Assembly (NCBI RefSeq): GCF_900110655.1
Contig: NZ_FOEQ01000005.1
Span: forward strand, 1 to 64,000
Reading direction: 5' to 3'
Length of the DNA stretch: 64,000 nt
DNA from: Pseudomonas soli
Lineage (GTDB): Bacteria > Pseudomonadota > Gammaproteobacteria > Pseudomonadales > Pseudomonadaceae
Under the pieces are notes generated by a model. It was not told where the DNA came from. It saw only the letters and a program-made list of their open reading frames with translations, and made no database searches. The first letter of the stretch is position 1. Every line of letters begins with the position of its first letter. Shown here piece after piece: positions 32,822 through 42,849 of the stretch. The translations under genes and the position numbers were made by a program.

Positions 32822-34135
32822 ATGCAAGTTTCTGTTGAAAACACTTCCGCTCTCGAGCGCCGCATGACCATCGCCGTTCCGGCCGAGCGCGTCGAGAACG
32901 AAGTCAACAAGCGTCTGCAGCAGACTGCCAAGCGCGCCAAGATCGCGGGCTTCCGCCCGGGCAAGGTGCCGATGAGCGTGATTCGCCAGCGTTTCGAGGC
33001 CGATGCCCGTCAGGAAGCCTTCGGTGACCTGGTCCAGGCGTCCTTCTACGAAGCCATCGTCGAGCAGAAGCTGAACCCGGCCGGCGCGCCTGCCGTCGAG
33101 CCAAAGTCGTTCGAAAAAGGCAAGGACCTCGAGTTCGTCGCCATCTTCGAAGTCTTCCCTGAGTTCACCGTTGCCGGTTTCGACTCGATCGCCGTCGAGC
33201 GCCTGAGCGCCGAAGTGGCTGACGCCGACCTGGACAACATGCTGGAAGTCCTGCGCAAGCAGAACACCCGCTTCGAGGCCGTCGAGCGCGCCGCGCAGAA
33301 CGACGACCAGGTCAACATCGACTTCGTCGGCAAGATCGACGGTGAAGCCTTCGCCGGTGGTTCGGCCAAGGGCACCCAGCTGGTGCTGGGCTCCGGCCGC
33401 ATGATCCCAGGCTTCGAAGAAGGTCTGGTTGGCGCCAAGGCTGGCGAAGAGCGCGTGGTCAACGTGACCTTCCCAGAGGACTACCAGAACCTGGATCTGG
33501 CCGGTAAGGCTGCTGAGTTCACCATTACTGTCAACAGCGTTTCTGCCCCTGTGCTGCCAGAGCTGAACGAAGCCTTCTTCGCCCAGTTCGGCATCAAGGA
33601 GTCGACCCTGGAAGGCTTCCGCGCCGAAGTTCGCAAGAACATGGAGCGTGAACTGCGCCAGGCCATCAAGACCAAGGTCAAGAACCAGGTCATGGACGGT
33701 CTGCTCGCCGCCAACCCGGTCGACGTGCCGAAGGCCCTGGTGGAAAACGAAGTCAACCGTCTGCGCGTGCAGGCCGTTCAGCAGTTCGGTGGCAACATCA
33801 AGCCTGAGCAACTGCCAGCCGAGATGTTCGAAGAGCAGGCCAAGCGCCGCGTGGTCCTGGGCCTGATCGTTGCCGAAGTGGTCAAGCAGTTCGACCTGAA
33901 GCCGGACGAAGCCAAGGTTCGCGAAGTCATCGAAGAGATGGCCTCGGCCTACCAGGAGCCTGAGCAGGTCATCGCCTGGTACTACAAGAACGACCAGCAG
34001 CTGAACGAAGTGCGTTCGGTTGTACTGGAAGAACAAGTTGTAGATACTGTCCTGCAGAAAGCGACTGTGACCGACAAATCGGTCTCGTACGAAGAAGCCG
34101 TGAAACCAGCCCAGGCAGCTGCCGACGCTGAGTAA
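32822..34135 (+). CDS. tig: Trigger factor, ribosome-associated chaperone/prolyl isomerase
   Basis: A 437-residue protein that binds ribosomal protein uL23 at the exit tunnel and shields nascent chains. The ribosome-binding signature [12 protein letters not shown] is at residues about 43-54. The FKBP-type PPIase domain ([44 protein letters not shown]) covers about 155-240, and the C-terminal chaperone arms follow. The ATG at 32822 follows GAGGAATATCC. It leads the tig-clpP-clpX-lon block, an order widespread in proteobacteria. Confidence 0.98.
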   Translation: MQVSVENTSALERRMTIAVPAERVENEVNKRLQQTAKRAKIAGFRPGKVPMSVIRQRFEADARQEAFGDLVQASFYEAIVEQKLNPAGAPAVEPKSFEKGKDLEFVAIFEVFPEFTVAGFDSIAVERLSAEVADADLDNMLEVLRKQNTRFEAVERAAQNDDQVNIDFVGKIDGEAFAGGSAKGTQLVLGSGRMIPGFEEGLVGAKAGEERVVNVTFPEDYQNLDLAGKAAEFTITVNSVSAPVLPELNEAFFAQFGIKESTLEGFRAEVRKNMERELRQAIKTKVKNQVMDGLLAANPVDVPKALVENEVNRLRVQAVQQFGGNIKPEQLPAEMFEEQAKRRVVLGLIVAEVVKQFDLKPDEAKVREVIEEMASAYQEPEQVIAWYYKNDQQLNEVRSVVLEEQVVDTVLQKATVTDKSVSYEEAVKPAQAAADAE

Positions 34136-34159
34136 CAGGCTACTCTCGTAGGAAACCCC

Positions 34160-34187
34160 CACAAGCCAGCCTTCGCGCTGGCTTGTG
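34160..34187 (+). terminator. Hairpin between tig and clpP
   Basis: CACAAGCCAGC-CTTCG-GCTGGCTTGTG type inverted repeat 25 bases after tig, without a T-tract. It probably attenuates or marks the 3' end of tig rather than fully terminating. Confidence 0.5.
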
Positions 34188-34226
34188 CGTATTCAAGCCA
34201 TGACTATTTGGGAGTGAGCGCAGGAC

Positions 34227-34868
34227 ATGTCCCGCAATTCTTATATTCAGCAGAGCTCTGACATCCAGGCCGCGGGCGGCCTGGTCCCGATGGTTATCGA
34301 GCAGTCCGCCCGTGGCGAACGCGCCTACGACATCTATTCGCGCCTCCTGAAGGAGCGCGTGATCTTCCTGGTCGGCCCTGTAGAGGACTACATGGCCAAC
34401 CTGGTAGTGGCGCAACTGCTGTTCCTTGAGGCGGAAAACCCGGACAAGGATATCCATCTTTACATCAACTCCCCAGGCGGCTCGGTGACCGCTGGCATGT
34501 CGATCTACGACACCATGCAGTTCATCAAGCCGGACGTCTCGACCATCTGCATTGGCCAGGCCTGCAGCATGGGCGCCTTCCTGCTCGCGGCAGGTGCCGC
34601 CGGCAAGCGCCACTGCCTGCCCAACTCGCGGGTGATGATTCACCAGCCGCTGGGCGGCTTCCAGGGCCAGGCGACCGATATCGAGATCCACGCCCAGGAA
34701 ATCCTCAACATCAAGGCGCGCCTGAACGAGCTGCTGGCCCATCACACCGGCCAGCCGCTGGAAACCATCAAGCGCGACACCGAGCGTGACAACTTCATGA
34801 GCGCTGCGCGCGCGGCCGAGTACGGCCTGATCGACTCGGTCTACGACAAGCGGCAACTGGCATCCTGA
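34227..34868 (+). CDS. clpP: ATP-dependent Clp protease proteolytic subunit
   Basis: A 213-residue serine peptidase that assembles as a tetradecameric barrel and degrades substrates fed by ClpX or ClpA. The catalytic triad is Ser114 (GQACSMGAF), His139 ([10 protein letters not shown]) and Asp188 (RDTERDNF). A short N-terminal propeptide precedes the mature GLVPMVIEQ region. The length matches family members. clpX follows after a 108-bp gap with its own candidate promoter. Confidence 0.98.
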   Translation: MSRNSYIQQSSDIQAAGGLVPMVIEQSARGERAYDIYSRLLKERVIFLVGPVEDYMANLVVAQLLFLEAENPDKDIHLYINSPGGSVTAGMSIYDTMQFIKPDVSTICIGQACSMGAFLLAAGAAGKRHCLPNSRVMIHQPLGGFQGQATDIEIHAQEILNIKARLNELLAHHTGQPLETIKRDTERDNFMSAARAAEYGLIDSVYDKRQLAS

Positions 34869-34914
34869 AGCAATGCGCCAGGGCGGGTGGGTGCAGAATG
34901 CGCCTACCCGCGGA

Positions 34915-34943
34915 CTTGAAAAAGCCAGCGATTGCCTTCATCT
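34915..34943 (+). promoter_or_regulatory. Candidate sigma-32 promoter of clpX
   Basis: CTTGAA (34915-34920), a 15-bp spacer and CTTCATCT (34936-34943) partly match the heat-shock consensus CTTGAA-N13-15-CCCCATNT; the -35 is perfect. It lies 34 bp before the clpX ATG. Confidence 0.45.
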
Positions 34944-34976
34944 TGTGTTTCAAGCCTACCGGATTGGATCGATCGA

Positions 34977-36260
34977 ATGACTGACACCCGTAACGGCGAG
35001 GACAACGGCAAATTGCTCTATTGCTCCTTCTGCGGCAAAAGCCAGCACGAAGTGCGCAAGTTGATTGCCGGCCCCTCGGTATTTATCTGCGACGAGTGCG
35101 TCGACCTGTGCAACGACATCATCCGTGAGGAGGTGCAGGAAGCCCAGGCCGAGAGCAACGCGCACAAGCTACCCTCGCCGAAAGAAATCAGCGGTATCCT
35201 GGACCAGTACGTCATTGGTCAGGAACGCGCGAAAAAGGTGCTGGCAGTAGCGGTGTACAACCACTACAAGCGCCTGAACCAGCGTGACAAGAAGGGCGAC
35301 GAAGTCGAACTGGGCAAGAGCAACATCCTGCTGATCGGGCCGACCGGCTCGGGCAAGACGCTGCTGGCCGAGACACTCGCGCGCCTGCTGAACGTACCGT
35401 TCACCATTGCCGATGCCACCACCTTGACCGAAGCCGGTTATGTTGGTGAGGACGTCGAGAACATCATTCAGAAACTGCTGCAGAAGTGCGACTACGATGT
35501 GGAAAAGGCCCAGATGGGCATTGTCTACATCGACGAGATCGACAAGATCTCGCGCAAGTCGGACAACCCGTCCATCACCCGTGACGTCTCGGGCGAGGGC
35601 GTGCAGCAGGCGCTGTTGAAGCTGATCGAGGGCACCGTTGCCTCGGTACCGCCGCAAGGCGGTCGCAAGCACCCGCAACAGGAGTTCCTGCAGGTCGATA
35701 CCCGCAACATCCTGTTCATCTGCGGTGGCGCGTTCTCTGGCCTGGAAAAGGTCATCCAGAACCGCTCCACCAAGGGCGGCATCGGTTTCAGTGCCGAAGT
35801 GCGCAGCAAGGAAGAGGGCAAGAAGGTCGGCGAGTCGCTGCGTGAGGTCGAGCCGGACGATCTGGTCAAGTTCGGCCTGATTCCGGAGTTCGTGGGCCGT
35901 CTGCCGGTTCTGGCGACGCTGGACGAGCTGGACGAGGCTGCGCTGATGCAGATCCTCACCGAGCCGAAGAACGCGCTGACCAAGCAATACGCCAAGCTGT
36001 TCGAGATGGAAAGCGTCGACCTCGAGTTCCGCAGTGATGCGCTCAAGGCCGTCGCGCGCAAGGCCCTGGAGCGCAAGACCGGCGCCCGTGGCCTGCGTTC
36101 GATCCTCGAGGGCGTGCTGCTCGACACCATGTACGAGATCCCTTCGCAGAAGGATGTCAGCAAGGTGGTGATCGACGAGAGCGTCATCGAAGGCTCTTCG
36201 CAGCCGCTGCTGATCTACGAGAACAGCGAGCCGCAAGCCAAGGCCGCTCCCGACGCCTGA
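34977..36260 (+). CDS. clpX: ATP-dependent Clp protease ATPase subunit ClpX
   Basis: A 427-residue AAA+ unfoldase that recognises tagged substrates (for example ssrA) and threads them into ClpP. The N-terminal zinc-binding domain has CSFCGK and CDECVDLC (about residues 15-40). Walker [17 protein letters not shown] is near 121, the pore-1 loop GYVGED near 153, Walker [10 protein letters not shown] near 183, and sensor 2 GARGLRSI near 370. ATG 34977 gives the standard [10 protein letters not shown]-terminus; an upstream in-frame ATG is not homologous. Confidence 0.98.
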   Translation: MTDTRNGEDNGKLLYCSFCGKSQHEVRKLIAGPSVFICDECVDLCNDIIREEVQEAQAESNAHKLPSPKEISGILDQYVIGQERAKKVLAVAVYNHYKRLNQRDKKGDEVELGKSNILLIGPTGSGKTLLAETLARLLNVPFTIADATTLTEAGYVGEDVENIIQKLLQKCDYDVEKAQMGIVYIDEIDKISRKSDNPSITRDVSGEGVQQALLKLIEGTVASVPPQGGRKHPQQEFLQVDTRNILFICGGAFSGLEKVIQNRSTKGGIGFSAEVRSKEEGKKVGESLREVEPDDLVKFGLIPEFVGRLPVLATLDELDEAALMQILTEPKNALTKQYAKLFEMESVDLEFRSDALKAVARKALERKTGARGLRSILEGVLLDTMYEIPSQKDVSKVVIDESVIEGSSQPLLIYENSEPQAKAAPDA

Positions 36261-36282
36261 TCGGGAACGGGGTAGCAACAGG

Positions 36283-36307
36283 AAGGGGCCTTTTGGGCCC
36301 CTTTTTG
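36283..36307 (+). terminator. clpX terminator
   Basis: AAGGGGCC-TTTT-GGGCCCCTTTTTG: a GC-rich hairpin with a T5 tract 22 bases after the clpX stop, separating clpX from lon. Confidence 0.8.
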
Positions 36308-36325
36308 CATTTCATGGCCTGGGCG

Positions 36326-36354
36326 CTTGTAATTTCCCAGGGCTGCCCCCACAT
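36326..36354 (+). promoter_or_regulatory. Candidate sigma-32 promoter of lon
   Basis: CTTGTA (36326-36331), a 15-bp spacer and CCCCACAT (36347-36354) match the heat-shock consensus CTTGAA / CCCCATNT well, right after the clpX terminator and about 60 bp before the lon ATG. lon is a classic sigma-32 gene. Confidence 0.6.
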
Positions 36355-36413
36355 TAGCCCCAAGCACCATTTCCAACGGTTTCCGGCCACATGGCCGCTG
36401 TAGAGGCGAAATC

Positions 36414-38810
36414 ATGAAGACCACCCTCGACTTGCCTCTTTTGCCATTGCGTGACGTTGTCGTCTATCCGCACATGGTCATCCCACTGTTCGTGGGGCGT
36501 GAGAAGTCCATCGAGGCCCTCGAGGCCGCGATGACGGGCGAGAAGCAGATCCTCCTGCTGGCCCAGAAGAATCCTGCCGACGACGATCCAGGCGAAGACG
36601 CCCTGTATCGCGTGGGCACCGTCGCCACCGTCTTGCAACTGCTCAAGCTGCCCGATGGCACCGTCAAGGTGCTGGTCGAGGGTGAGCAGCGTGGCGCTGT
36701 CGAGCGCTTCAACGAAGTCGATGGCCATATCCGTGCCGAAGTCAGCCTGATCGACGAAGTCGAGACCGCCGAGCGCGAGTCCGAGGTCTTCGTGCGCACC
36801 TTGCTGTCGCAGTTCGAGCAATACGTGCAACTGGGCAAGAAAGTCCCGGCCGAAGTGTTGTCGTCGCTCAACAGCATCGAAGAGCCTGGCCGCCTGGTCG
36901 ATACCATGGCCGCGCACATGGCGTTGAAGATCGAGCAGAAGCAGGAGATCCTCGAGATCGTCGAGCTGCAGGCGCGTGTCGAGCACGTGCTGGCGCTGCT
37001 CGATGCGGAGATCGACCTGCTGCAGGTCGAGAAGCGCATCCGTGGTCGCGTGAAGAAGCAGATGGAGCGCAGCCAGCGCGAGTACTACCTGAATGAGCAG
37101 ATGAAGGCCATTCAGAAGGAGCTCGGCGATGGCGACGAAGGTCACAACGAAGTCGAGGAGCTGAAAAAGCGCATCGACGCCGCAGGCCTGCCCAAGGATG
37201 CCCTGGCCAAGGCCCAGGCCGAGCTGAACAAGCTCAAGCAGATGTCGCCGATGTCGGCCGAAGCCACCGTGGTGCGCTCGTACCTCGACTGGCTGGTGCA
37301 GGTGCCGTGGAAGGCCCAGAGCAAGGTGCGCCTGGACCTGACCAAGGCCGAGGAGATCCTCGACGCGGACCACTACGGCCTGGAAGAGGTCAAGGAACGC
37401 ATCCTCGAGTATCTCGCCGTGCAGAAGCGGGTGAAGAAGATCCGTGGCCCGGTGCTGTGCCTGGTCGGTCCACCTGGCGTGGGCAAGACCTCGCTGGCCG
37501 AGTCGATCGCCGCCGCCACCAACCGCAAGTTCGTGCGCATGGCCCTGGGGGGCGTGCGTGACGAAGCCGAGATCCGTGGTCACCGTCGTACCTACATCGG
37601 TTCGATGCCCGGTCGTCTGATTCAGAAAATGACCAAGGTCGGTGTACGCAATCCGCTGTTCCTGCTCGACGAGATCGACAAGATGGGCAGCGACATGCGC
37701 GGCGACCCGGCCTCGGCGTTGCTTGAGGTGCTCGACCCCGAGCAGAACCACAACTTCAACGACCACTATCTGGAGGTCGACTACGACCTCTCGGACGTGA
37801 TGTTCCTGTGCACCTCGAACTCGATGAACATCCCGCCGGCGCTGCTTGACCGCATGGAAGTCATCCGGCTGCCGGGCTACACCGAGGATGAGAAGATCAA
37901 CATCGCGGTCAAGTACCTGGTGCCCAAGCAGGTCAAGGCCAATGGTTTGAAGAAGGATGAGCTGGAGGTCGACGTTTCGGCCATCCGCGACATCATCCGT
38001 TACTACACCCGCGAGGCCGGCGTGCGTGGTCTGGAGCGCCAGATCGCCAAGGTCTGCCGCAAGGTGGTCAAGGAGCACACCGGCGCCAAACAGGTGAAGG
38101 TCAAGGTGACCGGCGAGCAGCTGGAGCAGTTGCTGGGCGTGCGCAAGTTCCGCTATGGCCTGGCCGAGCAGCAGGACCAGATCGGCCAGGTCACCGGCCT
38201 TGCCTGGACCCAGGTCGGTGGCGAACTGCTGACCATCGAGGCCGTAGTCATTCCCGGCAAGGGGCAATTGATCAAGACCGGTTCGCTCGGCGACGTCATG
38301 GTCGAGTCGATCACTGCCGCGCAGACGGTGGTGCGCAGCCGCGCTCAAAGCCTGGGGATCGCTGCAGACTTCCACGAGAAGCGCGACGTTCACATACACA
38401 TGCCCGAAGGTGCCACGCCCAAGGATGGCCCTAGCGCCGGTATTGGCATGTGCACCGCGCTGGTGTCGGCCCTGACCCAGATCCCGGTTCGCGCCGATGT
38501 GGCGATGACCGGTGAGATCACCCTGCGTGGCCAGGTTCTGGCCATTGGCGGGCTCAAGGAAAAACTCCTGGCGGCACACCGTGGCGGCATCAAGACGGTG
38601 ATCATTCCGGAAGAGAATGTTCGGGACTTGAAGGAGATTCCGGAAAACATCAAACAGGATCTTCAGATCAAACCGGTCAAATGGATTGACGAAGTCCTCC
38701 AAATTGCGCTGCAATACGCCCCGGAGCCCTTGCCAGATGTGGCTCCGGAGATTGTCGCGAAAGATGAGAAGCGCGACGGCGATGCTAAGGAAAGAATCAG
38801 CACGCACTAG
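36414..38810 (+). CDS. lon: Lon ATP-dependent protease
   Basis: A 798-residue cytosolic AAA+ serine protease for misfolded and regulatory proteins. Domain order: N-terminal substrate-binding LON domain ([23 protein letters not shown] at the start), a coiled-coil linker (about 190-270), the AAA+ module (Walker [14 protein letters not shown] near 352, Walker B FLLDEIDK near 418), and a C-terminal protease with the Ser in [11 protein letters not shown] (near 677) and the Lys of the Ser-Lys dyad near 720 ([10 protein letters not shown]). The first lon of the genome by context; some Pseudomonas carry a second. Confidence 0.98.
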   Translation: MKTTLDLPLLPLRDVVVYPHMVIPLFVGREKSIEALEAAMTGEKQILLLAQKNPADDDPGEDALYRVGTVATVLQLLKLPDGTVKVLVEGEQRGAVERFNEVDGHIRAEVSLIDEVETAERESEVFVRTLLSQFEQYVQLGKKVPAEVLSSLNSIEEPGRLVDTMAAHMALKIEQKQEILEIVELQARVEHVLALLDAEIDLLQVEKRIRGRVKKQMERSQREYYLNEQMKAIQKELGDGDEGHNEVEELKKRIDAAGLPKDALAKAQAELNKLKQMSPMSAEATVVRSYLDWLVQVPWKAQSKVRLDLTKAEEILDADHYGLEEVKERILEYLAVQKRVKKIRGPVLCLVGPPGVGKTSLAESIAAATNRKFVRMALGGVRDEAEIRGHRRTYIGSMPGRLIQKMTKVGVRNPLFLLDEIDKMGSDMRGDPASALLEVLDPEQNHNFNDHYLEVDYDLSDVMFLCTSNSMNIPPALLDRMEVIRLPGYTEDEKINIAVKYLVPKQVKANGLKKDELEVDVSAIRDIIRYYTREAGVRGLERQIAKVCRKVVKEHTGAKQVKVKVTGEQLEQLLGVRKFRYGLAEQQDQIGQVTGLAWTQVGGELLTIEAVVIPGKGQLIKTGSLGDVMVESITAAQTVVRSRAQSLGIAADFHEKRDVHIHMPEGATPKDGPSAGIGMCTALVSALTQIPVRADVAMTGEITLRGQVLAIGGLKEKLLAAHRGGIKTVIIPEENVRDLKEIPENIKQDLQIKPVKWIDEVLQIALQYAPEPLPDVAPEIVAKDEKRDGDAKERISTH

Positions 38811-38835
38811 TACGTATTTCGCTGGGGGGCTTTGG

Positions 38836-38865
38836 TTGACAGCATTTTCGGCCCCTTGCTATAAA
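38836..38865 (+). promoter_or_regulatory. hupB promoter
   Basis: A perfect -35 TTGACA (38836-38841) and near-perfect -10 TATAAA (38860-38865) with an 18-bp spacer, leaving a leader of about 95 nt before the GTG start. This is the strongest sigma-70 promoter I see in the window, fitting an abundant nucleoid protein. Confidence 0.8.
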
Positions 38866-38963
38866 GCGGCACGCCAGTGTCAACAGGCCACCCAGCGCTC
38901 GTTTCATAAGCTTTTCATTACATACTTAGAAACAAACTCAATAGAGAAATAAGGGGACTTAGA

Positions 38964-39236
38964 GTGAACAAGTCGGAACTGATTGACGCTATCGCCGCAT
39001 CCGCTGACATCCCGAAAGCTGTAGCCGGCCGTGCGCTGGACGCAGTCATCGAATCCGTCACCGGCGCCCTTAAGCAAGGTGACGATGTAGTACTGGTAGG
39101 TTTCGGTACTTTCTCGGTCAAGGAGCGCGCTGAGCGCACCGGCCGCAACCCGCAAAGCGGCGCAGCCATCAAGATCGCTGCCGCCAAGGTTCCTGGCTTC
39201 AAAGCTGGCAAGGGCCTGAAAGACGCCGTCAACTAA
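38964..39236 (+). CDS. hupB: DNA-binding protein HU-beta
   Basis: A 90-residue histone-like nucleoid protein that bends and compacts DNA as a dimer. The signature [21 protein letters not shown] (the beta-arm with its RNP tip) is at residues about 46-66, and the N-terminal dimerisation helices ([29 protein letters not shown]) are intact. A GTG start with GGGGACTTAGA upstream. The position after lon and before ppiD is the usual one for hupB. Confidence 0.98.
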   Translation: MNKSELIDAIAASADIPKAVAGRALDAVIESVTGALKQGDDVVLVGFGTFSVKERAERTGRNPQSGAAIKIAAAKVPGFKAGKGLKDAVN

Positions 39237-39321
39237 GTCGTCTTTCAGCCGGCCCAGGCGTCGCCAGGGCCGACCGCGTGACGGCGGGTCGCAAACGTTC
39301 CCGCTGGCACGCTCGCTTCGA

Positions 39322-39352
39322 AAAGGCGCATCCACTGGATGCGCCTTTCTTC
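39322..39352 (+). terminator. hupB terminator
   Basis: AAAGGCGCATCCA-CTGGATGCGCCTTTCTT: an 11-bp GC-rich stem flanked by A- and T-tracts, about 85 bases after the HU stop codon. Confidence 0.85.
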
Positions 39353-39416
39353 TATCAGGATTCTACCCACGCTCCGCGGTTGTCGACGCAGTGGTACAGC
39401 CGTTTCTGGGGGACGC

Positions 39417-41276
39417 ATGCTGCAGAATATCAGGGACAATTCACAAGGTTGGATTGCCAAGACCATCATCGGCCTCATCGTCGTACTGATGGCGTTGACC
39501 GGTTTCGAGGCCATTTTCCAGGCCGCCAGCCATAGCCAGGACGCCGCCAAGGTGAACGGCCAGACCATCAGCCAGAACGAGCTGAGCCAGGCCGTGGACA
39601 TGCAGCGCCGCCAGCTGATGCAACAGTTGGGCAAGGATTTCGACCCTGCGCTGTTGGACGAGAAGATGCTGCGCGAGGCCGCGCTCAAGGGGCTGATCGA
39701 TCGCAAGCTGCTGTTGCAGGGTGCCGAAGACGCCAAGTTCGCTTTTTCCGAGGCAGCGCTGGATCAGCTGATCCTGCAGACGCCTGAATTCCAGGTCGAT
39801 GGCAAGTTCAGCGCCGAGCGCTTCGATTCGGTTATCCGCCAGATGGGCTACGGCCGCATGCAGTTCCGCGAGATGCTCGCCCAGGAAATGCTCATCGGCC
39901 AGCTGCGCACCGGCCTTGCCGGCAGCAGCTTCGTCACCGACAAGCAGGTCGAGGCCTTCGCCCGCCTCGAGAAGCAGACCCGTGATTTCGCCTCGCAGAC
40001 CTTCAAGGCCGATCCGGCCGCGGTCAAGGTGAGCGATGACGAGGTCAAGGCGCACTACGACCAGCACGCCAAGGAATTCATGACCCCGGATCAAGTGGTC
40101 ATCGATTACCTCGAGCTGAAGAAGTCGGCCTTCTTCGACCAGGTCAAGGTCGACGACGGCGAGCTCAAGGCCCTGTACGAGAAGGAAATCGCCAATCTGG
40201 GCGAGCAGCGCCATGCCGCGCACATCCTGATCGAGGTCAACGACAAGACTGACGATGCCAAGGCCAAGGCCCGCATCGAAGAGATCCAGCAGCGCCTGGA
40301 CAAGGGTGAGGACTTCGCCAAACTGGCCAAGGAATTCTCCCAGGACCCGGGTTCGGCCAACACCGGTGGTGACCTCGGCTTCGCCGGCCCTGGCGTGTAC
40401 GACCCGGCCTTCGAGGACGCGCTGTACAAGCTGAACAAGGACCAGGTATCGGCACCGGTGCGCACCGAGTTCGGCTACCACCTGATCAAGCTGCTGGGCG
40501 TGCAGGCGCCGGATGTACCGAGCTTCGCCAGCCTGAAGGACAAACTGACCCACGAGCTGAAGACCCAGCAGGTGGAGCAGCGCTTCGTCGAGGCCACCAA
40601 GCAGCTTGAAGACACCGCCTTCGAAGCTTCCGACCTGGCCCAGCCGGCCCAGGATCTGGGCCTGAAGGTACACACCTCCGCTGCCTTCGGTCGCGAGGGC
40701 GGCGAAGGCATCACTGCCAACCGTGCGGTGATCCAAGCCGCGTTCAGCGAGCAGGTGCTGGAAGAGGGCGCCAACAGCAACGCCATCGAACTCGACCCGG
40801 AAACCGTGGTGGTCGTGCGCGTCAAGGAGCACCGCAAGCCCGAGCAGCTGCCGTTGGAGGCCGTGGCCAAGAACATCAGCGAGCACCTGGCCAAGGAGAA
40901 GGCGATTGCCGAACTCAAGGCCAAGGCCGACAAACTGATCGCTGGCCTGCGCGATGGCTCGGTCAAGGCCGAAGGTCAGGGCTGGAAGCTCCATGAAGCG
41001 GTCACTCGTGGCCAGGACGGCATCGATCCGGCCGAGCTGCAGGCGGTGTTCCGCCTCGGCAAGCCAGCGGCCAAGGACAAGCCGGTCTACGGCAGCGTGG
41101 TGCTGGGCGATGGCAGCCTGGTGGTCCTGCAGTTGAAGGGCGTCAACGAAGGTGCCGCCGCCACCGATGAAGAGAAAGCGCAGATCCGTCGCTACCTCGC
41201 ATCGCGTGCCGGTTCGCAGGACTTCGCGGCCTATCGCAAGCTGCTGGAAGGCAGTGCCGACATCACCCGCTACTGA
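39417..41276 (+). CDS. ppiD: PpiD-like SurA N-terminal/parvulin periplasmic chaperone
   Basis: A 619-residue inner-membrane-anchored periplasmic chaperone that interacts with proteins leaving the Sec translocon. A short cytoplasmic N-terminus (MLQNIRDNSQGWIAK), one membrane helix (about 16-38), a SurA-like chaperone region (VNGQTISQNELSQAVD...), and a parvulin domain (about 225-355; AHILIEV, FAKLAKEFSQDPGSANTGGDLGF, FGYHLIKLL). The ATG at 39417 follows GGGGGACGC and starts the family N-terminus; the longer frame upstream is not protein-like and runs through the hupB terminator. Confidence 0.96.
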   Translation: MLQNIRDNSQGWIAKTIIGLIVVLMALTGFEAIFQAASHSQDAAKVNGQTISQNELSQAVDMQRRQLMQQLGKDFDPALLDEKMLREAALKGLIDRKLLLQGAEDAKFAFSEAALDQLILQTPEFQVDGKFSAERFDSVIRQMGYGRMQFREMLAQEMLIGQLRTGLAGSSFVTDKQVEAFARLEKQTRDFASQTFKADPAAVKVSDDEVKAHYDQHAKEFMTPDQVVIDYLELKKSAFFDQVKVDDGELKALYEKEIANLGEQRHAAHILIEVNDKTDDAKAKARIEEIQQRLDKGEDFAKLAKEFSQDPGSANTGGDLGFAGPGVYDPAFEDALYKLNKDQVSAPVRTEFGYHLIKLLGVQAPDVPSFASLKDKLTHELKTQQVEQRFVEATKQLEDTAFEASDLAQPAQDLGLKVHTSAAFGREGGEGITANRAVIQAAFSEQVLEEGANSNAIELDPETVVVVRVKEHRKPEQLPLEAVAKNISEHLAKEKAIAELKAKADKLIAGLRDGSVKAEGQGWKLHEAVTRGQDGIDPAELQAVFRLGKPAAKDKPVYGSVVLGDGSLVVLQLKGVNEGAAATDEEKAQIRRYLASRAGSQDFAAYRKLLEGSADITRY

Positions 41277-41291
41277 GTCGTGTGCTGATCG

Positions 41292-41326
41292 CGAAACAGG
41301 CCGCTTAATGCGGCCTGTTTCGTTTG
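41292..41326 (+). terminator. ppiD terminator
   Basis: CGAAACAGGCCGC-TTAAT-GCGGCCTGTTTCG followed by TTTGTGTG: a strong hairpin 15 bases after the ppiD stop. The convergent patatin gene ends at 41355, so it may serve both. Confidence 0.85.
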
Positions 41327-41354
41327 TGTGCTTGATGGCGCCATCGCGATGGCC

Positions 41355-42398
41355 TCAGGAGCGCCGAACCCCTTCATGATTGTCCAGCGTGTCCCGGGCA
41401 ATCTCCCGCCCCAGGGCGATCAGCTCCGGCGCCTTGTAGAACTCGAAGAAGCGGCATACCCGCTTGGGAACGTTGATCAGCACATCCGGCGGATACCCGG
41501 CGATCTTGTACTGCGCCAACGACGTCTGCATCACTTCGAAACTCTGGTTGATCAGGTCCAGCAAGGACGCCGGGCCGACGTTGTCGACGATGAACGAGCC
41601 GGTGGCCGACTTGGGCGCGCCTTCGCTCTGCGGCGCCGCCGCCGGCTGCTGGCCTTGCGGTTCGGCGCTCTCGCCTAGCCAGGGGTTGGATGCGGCGAGC
41701 CCTTCGGCGACGATCTCCTGCTCCAGGCGGATCAGCTGTTCGGCCGGCTTGCGCCGGAACGGCAGGCGCGACCCTAGCGAGCTGATCAAGGCGTCGAAAC
41801 GCATCTTGAACGCCGCCGGACGCTCGATCACCGGCAACTGATACTGCATCTGGTTGGTGGCGTTGAGGTTGACGGCGATGATCAGGTCGCAGTGGCTGGA
41901 CACCACCGGGACGATCGGCAGCGGATTGAGAATGCCGCCATCGACCAGCATGCGATTGCCTTGCACCACCGGGGTGAACAGGCTGGGGATGGCCGCCGAG
42001 GCGCGCATGGCCTGGTGCAGGCAGCCCTCCTGGAACCATATTTCCTGCTGGTTGGTCAGGTCAGTGGCGACTGCCGTGTAGGGAATGCGCAACTGTTCGA
42101 TGTTGATCTCGCCGACGATCTTGCGAATCTGCCCGAATACCTTGTCGCCACGAATGGCGCCCAGGCGAAAGCTGACATCGACCAGGCGCAGCACGTCGAG
42201 GTAGTCCAGGCTCTCGATCCAGCTGCGGTACTCGTCGAGCTTGCCGGCGGCGTAGATGCCGCCTATCACCGCGCCCATGGAGCAACCGGCGATGCAGGCG
42301 ATCTCGTAGCCGCGCCGTTCGATTTCCTCGATCACGCCGATGTGCGCATACCCTCGGGCGCCACCGGAGCCCAGTACCAATGCCACGCGTTTGCCCAT
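41355..42398 (-). CDS. Patatin-like phospholipase family protein (RssA/YchK-like)
   Basis: A 347-residue predicted lipid acyl hydrolase. The catalytic elements are present: oxyanion loop GSGGARGYAHIG (residues about 9-20), nucleophile elbow GCSMG (about 38-42), and the catalytic aspartate in LVDGGILNPLP (about 152-162), forming a Ser-Asp dyad. The layout resembles E. coli RssA more than secreted ExoU-type toxins; no signal peptide. Residues about 235-265 are a low-complexity Pro/Ala/Gln linker. ATG 42398 is preceded by GGGGGAATAGTC. The substrate is unknown. Confidence 0.9.
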   Translation of the reverse strand: MGKRVALVLGSGGARGYAHIGVIEEIERRGYEIACIAGCSMGAVIGGIYAAGKLDEYRSWIESLDYLDVLRLVDVSFRLGAIRGDKVFGQIRKIVGEINIEQLRIPYTAVATDLTNQQEIWFQEGCLHQAMRASAAIPSLFTPVVQGNRMLVDGGILNPLPIVPVVSSHCDLIIAVNLNATNQMQYQLPVIERPAAFKMRFDALISSLGSRLPFRRKPAEQLIRLEQEIVAEGLAASNPWLGESAEPQGQQPAAAPQSEGAPKSATGSFIVDNVGPASLLDLINQSFEVMQTSLAQYKIAGYPPDVLINVPKRVCRFFEFYKAPELIALGREIARDTLDNHEGVRRS

Positions 42399-42556
42399 GA
42401 CTATTCCCCCTGCAGCTGTGCAACCATGGTCCAACAATGCACCTAATGGCACCTGTGCTTCAATGTAGCCCGCGCTGAACTACGCTGAGCAGGGCACTTT
42501 TCGTTTGCTGTGCCGTCGAACGGCCACCTTAGTTTTTCACCCTCGAGGTATTACCG

Positions 42557-42835
42557 ATGAAAGCCTGGATCACCCTTCCTCTGATTGCCCTGGCCCTGGC
42601 CGGCTGCGCGGGCAAGACGGCCTATCGCGACAGTTGCGCGACCCAGCTCGATGCCGCCTGGAAGGAACTGGATCTGGCCAAGGCCGAAGGCTTTGCCGGC
42701 ACCGTGAGCTATTCCAAGGCGTTGTCGCTGCTGACCGGCGCCAAGACCCAGCAGCAGTTCGAAGGCTTTGAAGGTTGCACCCGCAAGGCCGAGAAGGCGC
42801 GTTTCTACATTCGTGAGTCCCGCGCCGGGCGTTGA
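42557..42835 (+). CDS. Small predicted lipoprotein
   Basis: A 92-residue protein with a clear lipoprotein signal: MKAWITLPLIALALAGC, lipidation at Cys17, then a short helical domain (AWKELDLAKAEGFAGTVSYSKALSLLTGAKTQQQFEGFEGCTRKAEKARFYI) with two more cysteines (DSCATQ and EGCTRK) that could pair. Pattern and size recall TPR-like small lipoproteins of Pseudomonas. SD GAGGTATTACCG. It ends 15 bases before the CHAD protein start, suggesting one operon; an envelope role is inferred only. Confidence 0.8.
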   Translation: MKAWITLPLIALALAGCAGKTAYRDSCATQLDAAWKELDLAKAEGFAGTVSYSKALSLLTGAKTQQQFEGFEGCTRKAEKARFYIRESRAGR

Positions 42836-42849
42836 GTGAGGAGCGTCAC

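Noticed and set aside
32795..34162. 455-codon open frame antisense to tig
   Set aside because: Same antisense artefact over a highly biased, highly expressed gene.
36354..38807. 817-codon open frame antisense to lon
   Set aside because: It is the mirror of the lon gene's codon bias, has no start signal or family resemblance, and lon is beyond doubt.
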